Source: an uncultured Pelagibacteraceae bacterium
GTDB taxonomy: Bacteria; Pseudomonadota; Alphaproteobacteria; Pelagibacterales; Pelagibacteraceae
DNA length: 64,000 nucleotides
NCBI GenBank assembly: GCA_902587145.1
Contig: CACIKD010000002.1
Span: 80,072 to 144,071 of the forward strand
Direction of reading: 5' to 3'
In this document: one piece after another, positions 58,942-64,000 of the stretch
Layout: every line of letters starts with the position of its first letter
How positions within the stretch are numbered: the stretch's first letter is position 1
The notes under the pieces: generated by a model
What the model saw: the letters and a program-made list of their open reading frames with translations, nothing else
Database searches by the model: none
What the model was told of the DNA's origin: nothing
Position numbers and translations under genes: made by a program

Positions 58942-60167
58942 TAAATTTTAAATTTATTTATTAATTCAATTGATGATTTTAATCCATCTTCATGGAAACC
59001 GTAACCGAAATAACTACCACAAAACCAGGTCCTTTTTTTACCCTGAATCATATGTAAATCTTTTTGAAGTAGCGTATTCTCAGTATTTAAGTATGGATGA
59101 GTAAAATTTATTTTTTTAATAATTAGATTATCTTGAACATTATGAATAGGATTTAAAGTTAAAAAATAGTTTTTTGGTGTTTTTAAATTTTGAAGTTTGT
59201 TTAACCAATAAGTTATACATGTTCTTTTCCCATCTGAGATAGAGTTCCAGCTAGACCAGGCTCTTTTTTTTTGAGGCATTAAAGTTTCATCAGTATGTAA
59301 AATAGCTTCGTTTTTAACATACTTAAATTTTCCTAAAATATTTTTTTCCTGTGTAGTCGGTTTTTCTAACATGTCTAAGCTTTCATCAGCATGTGAAGCT
59401 AGAACTACTTGATCATAATCTATATACTCATTACCAATCATAATTCGAATATTATCATCACTTCTAATTATTTTGCTCACTTTATAATTTTTAAATATTT
59501 CGCCGCTTATTTTATCAATTACTTTTTTAACATAAGATCTGCTTCTATTTGAAACCGTATACCACTGTGGTCTATTTTTTAATTTAAATAAACCGTGGTT
59601 AATAAAAAAATTTAAAAAAAATTTTATTGGCATTTTTTTTGCTTTATCAAAAGGCATCGACCAGATAGCTGCAACCATAGGTATTATGTGATAATCTATA
59701 AAATATTCTGAAAGTTTTTTTTTATTTAAAAAATCCCCTAAAGTTTGCTCTGTTATTTTATTTTTAAGTATATTTGGTGCAGTTTTGTAAAAGGATATTA
59801 TCTCTTTTATCATTATTAAAAATTTAAAATTTAATAAATTAATTCTATTTGCAAAAATTCCACTGAGACCACTTCCACTATATTCTATGTTAGTATTTTT
59901 TATTGAAACAGAGAAAGACATATCACTTTTTTCATACGGAACATTTAGATCTTTAAAAAATTTAATTAAATTTGGGTAAGTTACTTCATTAAAAACAATA
60001 AAACCTAAATCAACTGGAACAATTTTGTCATTCTCTTTGATATCATAGGTAAAAGAGTGTCCGCCAAAGTGATCAGCTTTTTCATATAAATCAACTTTAA
60101 ATTTTTTTGACAAAAAGTATGCAGAAGATAGTCCGGATATCCCAGAGCCAATTACTGCTATTTTCAT
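58941..60167 (-). CDS. FAD-dependent amine-oxidase-type oxidoreductase
   Basis: IAVIGSGISGLSSAYFLS, FCGSYFGYGFHEDGLKSS. Confidence 0.88.
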   Translation of the reverse strand: MKIAVIGSGISGLSSAYFLSKKFKVDLYEKADHFGGHSFTYDIKENDKIVPVDLGFIVFNEVTYPNLIKFFKDLNVPYEKSDMSFSVSIKNTNIEYSGSGLSGIFANRINLLNFKFLIMIKEIISFYKTAPNILKNKITEQTLGDFLNKKKLSEYFIDYHIIPMVAAIWSMPFDKAKKMPIKFFLNFFINHGLFKLKNRPQWYTVSNRSRSYVKKVIDKISGEIFKNYKVSKIIRSDDNIRIMIGNEYIDYDQVVLASHADESLDMLEKPTTQEKNILGKFKYVKNEAILHTDETLMPQKKRAWSSWNSISDGKRTCITYWLNKLQNLKTPKNYFLTLNPIHNVQDNLIIKKINFTHPYLNTENTLLQKDLHMIQGKKRTWFCGSYFGYGFHEDGLKSSIELINKFKI

Positions 60168-60170
60168 TTA

Positions 60171-63038
60171 TTAAGCAGCTTCATCTTTATATTCATCCAT
60201 AGATGGGCAAGAACATACAAGATTTCTATCTCCATAAACATTGTCAACTCTTGCAACCGGAGGCCAATATTTATTATTTTTTACAAACTCGGTTGGAAAA
60301 GCCGCCTCTTCTCGGGTATATTTATGACTCCAGTCATTTGAAGCTAATTCAATGTAAGTGTGAGGAGCGTTTTTTAATGGATTGTCAATTTTATCAAATT
60401 TTGATGACTCCACTAGATCAATTTCTTTTTTTATTTTAATTAATGCATTACAAAACTTATCTATTTCTTCTAAATTTTCACTTTCTGTGGGCTCTATCAT
60501 TATTGTTCCTGCAACTGGCCAAGACATAGTTGGGGCGTGATATCCAAAATCGATTAATCTTTTAGCTAAATCTTCTTCTGAAATTCCTGAACTAGCTTTA
60601 ATTGGTCTAATATCTATTATGCACTCATGGGCCACGTTACCATTTTTACCAGTGTATAAAACTTTGTAGTCTTTAGATAATTTCTTCGAAATATAATTTG
60701 CGTTTAAAATTGAAATTTGTGAAGCTTTTTTTAAACCCTCAGCCCCCATCATCTTTATATACATCCAAGATATAGGTAAAATGCTTGAACTTCCCCACGG
60801 TGCAGCCGAAACAGCCCCCATTCCATTTTTTGGTCCTGCATCTTTAATTACTTCATGAGTTGGAAGAAAATCAGCTAAATGTTTTGCGCACGCAATTGGT
60901 CCCATTCCTGGTCCTCCACCTCCATGTGGTATGCAAAATGTTTTGTGCAAATTAATATGACAGACATCTGGTCCAAATTTGCCTGGTTTTGCAATACCTA
61001 CTAAAGCATTTAAATTTGCTCCATCCATATATACCTGACCACCATGTTTGTGAATTACATCGCAAATTTCAATAATTTTTTCTTCAAACACTCCATGAGT
61101 AGAAGGGTAGGTAACCATTAAAGCGGCTAAATTTTTTGAATATTTTTCTGCTTTATTTTTCAAATCGTCTAGGTCCACGTTGCCGTCTTCGTCACAGTTT
61201 ACAACAACTACTTTCATTCCGCTCATTTGAGCACTTGCTGGATTAGTTCCGTGCGCTGAGTTTGGAATTAAACATACATCTCGATCACCTTGTTTATTGC
61301 TTTCATGAAATTTTCTTATTGTCATTAACCCTGCGTATTCACCCTGAGCACCAGAATTTGGTTGTAAAGAAACTGCATCATATCCAGTTATTTCTTTTAA
61401 ATCATTTGTAAGGTCATTAAATAAAATTTTATACCCTTCCATTTGATCTGTTGGCACGAATGGATGAGGTAAAGAAAATTCCTTCCAAGTGATAGGCATT
61501 AACTCTGCTGTTGCATTAAGTTTCATAGTACAAGAACCTAGAGCAATCATAGATCGATTAAGTGCTATGTCGCAATCTTCAAGTTTTTTTAAATACCTTA
61601 GCATCTCTGTTTCTGAATGATATTTATTGAAAACAGGATGAGTTAGATATTTTGATGTTCTTAAAAGATTTTTAGGAAGGTTACTAAGCTCAACTTTTAC
61701 ATCCTGACTAATTATTTTAGAAACTCCGAATATTTTTAACAATACGTTTACATCATTTAATTTTTTTGCTTCATCAAATGCTACTGATATGTATTTATCA
61801 TCAACCTTTCTTAAATTAATATTTTCATTTAAGGCCTTTTGATAAATAGAGTTTGTCTTATCGTTTGTTTTAATTGTTACTGTGTCAAAAAAATGGTCTG
61901 ATAAAATTTGGTAACCACTTTTTTTAATCTCATCAGCAAATAATTTTGCTAATTTAGAAGTTCTATTGGCTATTTTAAGTATCCCATCAGGCCCATGATA
62001 AATAGCAAAGGCTGCAGATATTATTGCTAACAATGCTTGAGCCGTGCATATGTTACTAGTTGCTTTATCTCGTCTGATATGTTGTTCCCTTGTTTGTAAA
62101 GAAAGTCTGTATGCTTTTTTTCCATGTCTGTCTTTCGATACGCCTATAATTCTACCCGGCATTGATCTTTTAAATTCTTCTTTAGTTGCAAAAAATGCTG
62201 CATGTGGCCCACCATAACCCATAGGAATCCCAAACCTTTGAGCACTACCTACAGATATATCAGCGCCAAGTTCTGCAGGAGTTTTTAACCTGGCCAAAGA
62301 TAATAAATCACATATTAAAATTGCTTTTCCATTTTTTTTATGGATTTGACTTATGCTTTCGCTTGGATCTATTATTTCACCAAGAGTCCCAGGATAAGCT
62401 AAAACCCCGCAAATTATATCTTGATTAATTTTTGATAACTCCCTTTTTTCATCACCAATAATAAGTTCTAATCCAAAAGGCTTAGTACGAGTTTTAATAA
62501 GATCAATTGTCTGTGGGTTGCAATTACTTGAAATAAATATTGTTTTTGAGTTTGTTTTATCTAATCTTTGGGATAAGCCGACCGCTTCTGCTGTAGCAGT
62601 TGCTTCGTCAAGTAAAGAGGCGTTAGCAATATCCATTCCTGTAAGATCAATTATTGTTTGTTGAAAATTTAGAAGCATTTCAAGACGACCTTGAGCTACT
62701 TCAGGTTGGTAAGGTGTATAAGAAGTATACCAGCCTGGGTTTTCTAAGATATTTCTCAAGATTACATTTGGAGTTATAGAATTATAGTATCCCATACCAA
62801 TAAAGTTTCTAAAAATTTTATTTTTTTTAGATATAGATTTTAATTTTTTTAAAGCATCATTTTCAGACAATGGCTCATCTATATTAAGATCATCTTTTAA
62901 TAAAATTTTTTCTGGAACAGTATTTTTCATTAAATCTTCAAGCGAGCTATATCCTACATGTTGAAGCATTTTTGACTGCTCATCATATGAAGGTCCAATG
63001 TGCCTTTTTATGAATTCTTTTGAATTATCATCAATCAT
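60171..63038 (-). CDS. gcvP: Glycine dehydrogenase (decarboxylating), P-protein
   Basis: 955 aa; FIKRHIGPS N terminus, HKTFCIPHGGGGPGMGP. Confidence 0.97.
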   Translation of the reverse strand: MIDDNSKEFIKRHIGPSYDEQSKMLQHVGYSSLEDLMKNTVPEKILLKDDLNIDEPLSENDALKKLKSISKKNKIFRNFIGMGYYNSITPNVILRNILENPGWYTSYTPYQPEVAQGRLEMLLNFQQTIIDLTGMDIANASLLDEATATAEAVGLSQRLDKTNSKTIFISSNCNPQTIDLIKTRTKPFGLELIIGDEKRELSKINQDIICGVLAYPGTLGEIIDPSESISQIHKKNGKAILICDLLSLARLKTPAELGADISVGSAQRFGIPMGYGGPHAAFFATKEEFKRSMPGRIIGVSKDRHGKKAYRLSLQTREQHIRRDKATSNICTAQALLAIISAAFAIYHGPDGILKIANRTSKLAKLFADEIKKSGYQILSDHFFDTVTIKTNDKTNSIYQKALNENINLRKVDDKYISVAFDEAKKLNDVNVLLKIFGVSKIISQDVKVELSNLPKNLLRTSKYLTHPVFNKYHSETEMLRYLKKLEDCDIALNRSMIALGSCTMKLNATAELMPITWKEFSLPHPFVPTDQMEGYKILFNDLTNDLKEITGYDAVSLQPNSGAQGEYAGLMTIRKFHESNKQGDRDVCLIPNSAHGTNPASAQMSGMKVVVVNCDEDGNVDLDDLKNKAEKYSKNLAALMVTYPSTHGVFEEKIIEICDVIHKHGGQVYMDGANLNALVGIAKPGKFGPDVCHINLHKTFCIPHGGGGPGMGPIACAKHLADFLPTHEVIKDAGPKNGMGAVSAAPWGSSSILPISWMYIKMMGAEGLKKASQISILNANYISKKLSKDYKVLYTGKNGNVAHECIIDIRPIKASSGISEEDLAKRLIDFGYHAPTMSWPVAGTIMIEPTESENLEEIDKFCNALIKIKKEIDLVESSKFDKIDNPLKNAPHTYIELASNDWSHKYTREEAAFPTEFVKNNKYWPPVARVDNVYGDRNLVCSCPSMDEYKDEAA

Positions 63039-63419
63039 TTAATTTGGATTCTCCTTACAAAATTTATCGTATTCATCTTTCGACATTAATGAGTCAAGCT
63101 CACCTTTATCTTTAATTTTTAATTTAAAAAACCAACTTGCTCCCTCTGGATCTCCGTTAACACTTCCTGGGTCATCAGCTATAGCTTTATTTCCTTCTGT
63201 AACTTCTCCTGAAATTGGTGAATAAACATCACTGGCTGCCTTAGTCGATTCTACAACAGCGGCCTGTCCCTCTTTCTCTATAGATTTTCCCGCGTCAGGT
63301 ACTTCAACAAAAACTATATCTCCAAGCATTTCAGTTGCATGTTTAGTTATACCAACTGTTGCTATATCGCCTTCTAAAGAAACCCATTCATGTTTTTTTG
63401 AAAATTTTTTTTCACTCAT
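63039..63419 (-). CDS. gcvH: Glycine cleavage system H protein
   Basis: 126 aa; [18 protein letters not shown] lipoyl motif. Confidence 0.96.
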   Translation of the reverse strand: MSEKKFSKKHEWVSLEGDIATVGITKHATEMLGDIVFVEVPDAGKSIEKEGQAAVVESTKAASDVYSPISGEVTEGNKAIADDPGSVNGDPEGASWFFKLKIKDKGELDSLMSKDEYDKFCKENPN

Positions 63420-63433
63420 TTTTTCCTCCCTTT

Positions 63434-64000
63434 TTATTTAACATAACTTTTTTTATAAAATGGTAGCTCTGAAACTTTACCTCCATATTTTTTCCCTCTG
63501 ACTTCAAGCTGTATTGTAGTTCCAATTTCTGAAAATTCTGATTTAATATAGCCCATTGCTACTGGCCTGTTTACACTCGGACCGAAAGTTCCGCTTGTAA
63601 CTAAACCTATTTCTTCACCATTAGAAGAATAAATTTTTGTATTTTCCCGAGCTATAACTTTTCCTTCTGGTTTAATGCCAACTCTTATTTTTTCACTTCC
63701 ATTCGTTAACAAATTTTTTATTTTACTCCATCCATTAAAGCCACCAGTTTCTTTCCTTTTTTTTGCAATAGCCCATTTAAGATTGGCTTCTATAGGATTA
63801 ATTTTTTCGTTTAAATCATGACCGTATAAACAAAGTCCGGCTTCTAATCTTAATGTATCTCTAGCACCTAAACCTATGGGCTTAACTTCATTTTTTATCA
63901 AAAAATCAATTAAGTTTTTTACCTTTTTATTAGAAATTGAAATTTCAAAACCATCCTCACCAGTATATCCAGATCTTGTTATGTAAAGACTTTCACTATC
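63434..64000 (-). CDS. gcvT: Glycine cleavage system T protein, C-terminal part (runs off window)
   Basis: Reading frame stays open to 64000 ([23 protein letters not shown]...[19 protein letters not shown]); the 63901 start in the ORF track is internal. Confidence 0.92.
   Translation of the reverse strand, partial: DSESLYITRSGYTGEDGFEISISNKKVKNLIDFLIKNEVKPIGLGARDTLRLEAGLCLYGHDLNEKINPIEANLKWAIAKKRKETGGFNGWSKIKNLLTNGSEKIRVGIKPEGKVIARENTKIYSSNGEEIGLVTSGTFGPSVNRPVAMGYIKSEFSEIGTTIQLEVRGKKYGGKVSELPFYKKSYVK

Noticed and set aside
1-64000. Search by eye for CRISPR arrays, transposases, integrases, tRNA and rRNA genes
   Set aside because: None recognised; intergenic regions are short and no regularly spaced repeats or mobile-element ORFs were seen. 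A tRNAscan/cmscan run would be decisive.

Overview
AT-rich, densely packed window that looks like a streamlined marine alphaproteobacterium (SAR11/Pelagibacter-like). The lineage is inferred from gene content, small overlaps and codon composition, not from a search. Roughly the first 30 kb is a coherent organosulfonate island: a class III aminotransferase (Tpa-like), TauABC-type ABC transporter, ComC-like dehydrogenase, Pta, HpsN-like DHPS dehydrogenase with a TRAP transporter, Xsc, SuyA/SuyB, a TauE-family permease and AprM-AprB-AprA. Next to apr are a small HxGH nucleotidyltransferase and a CADD-like (self-sacrificing pABA synthase family) protein. The rest includes metC, mnmA, cysQ, recX, two tandem amtB genes, HU, rseP, acuI plus a LysR regulator, folE, hisI, a photolyase/photo-oxidative-stress island (about 48-60 kb) and gcvP-gcvH-gcvT (gcvT runs off the window). 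Items absent from the ORF track: a multi-hairpin structured RNA candidate with three GNRA tetraloops (34185-34361, minus strand), a 27-aa K/R-rich peptide with a strong Shine-Dalgarno, and four other small ORFs (DUF3553-like, DUF2256-like, a CxxC zinc-ribbon-like protein and a single-TM protein). No tRNA, rRNA, CRISPR array or transposase was recognised. All family calls come from reading the proteins; no database search was run.
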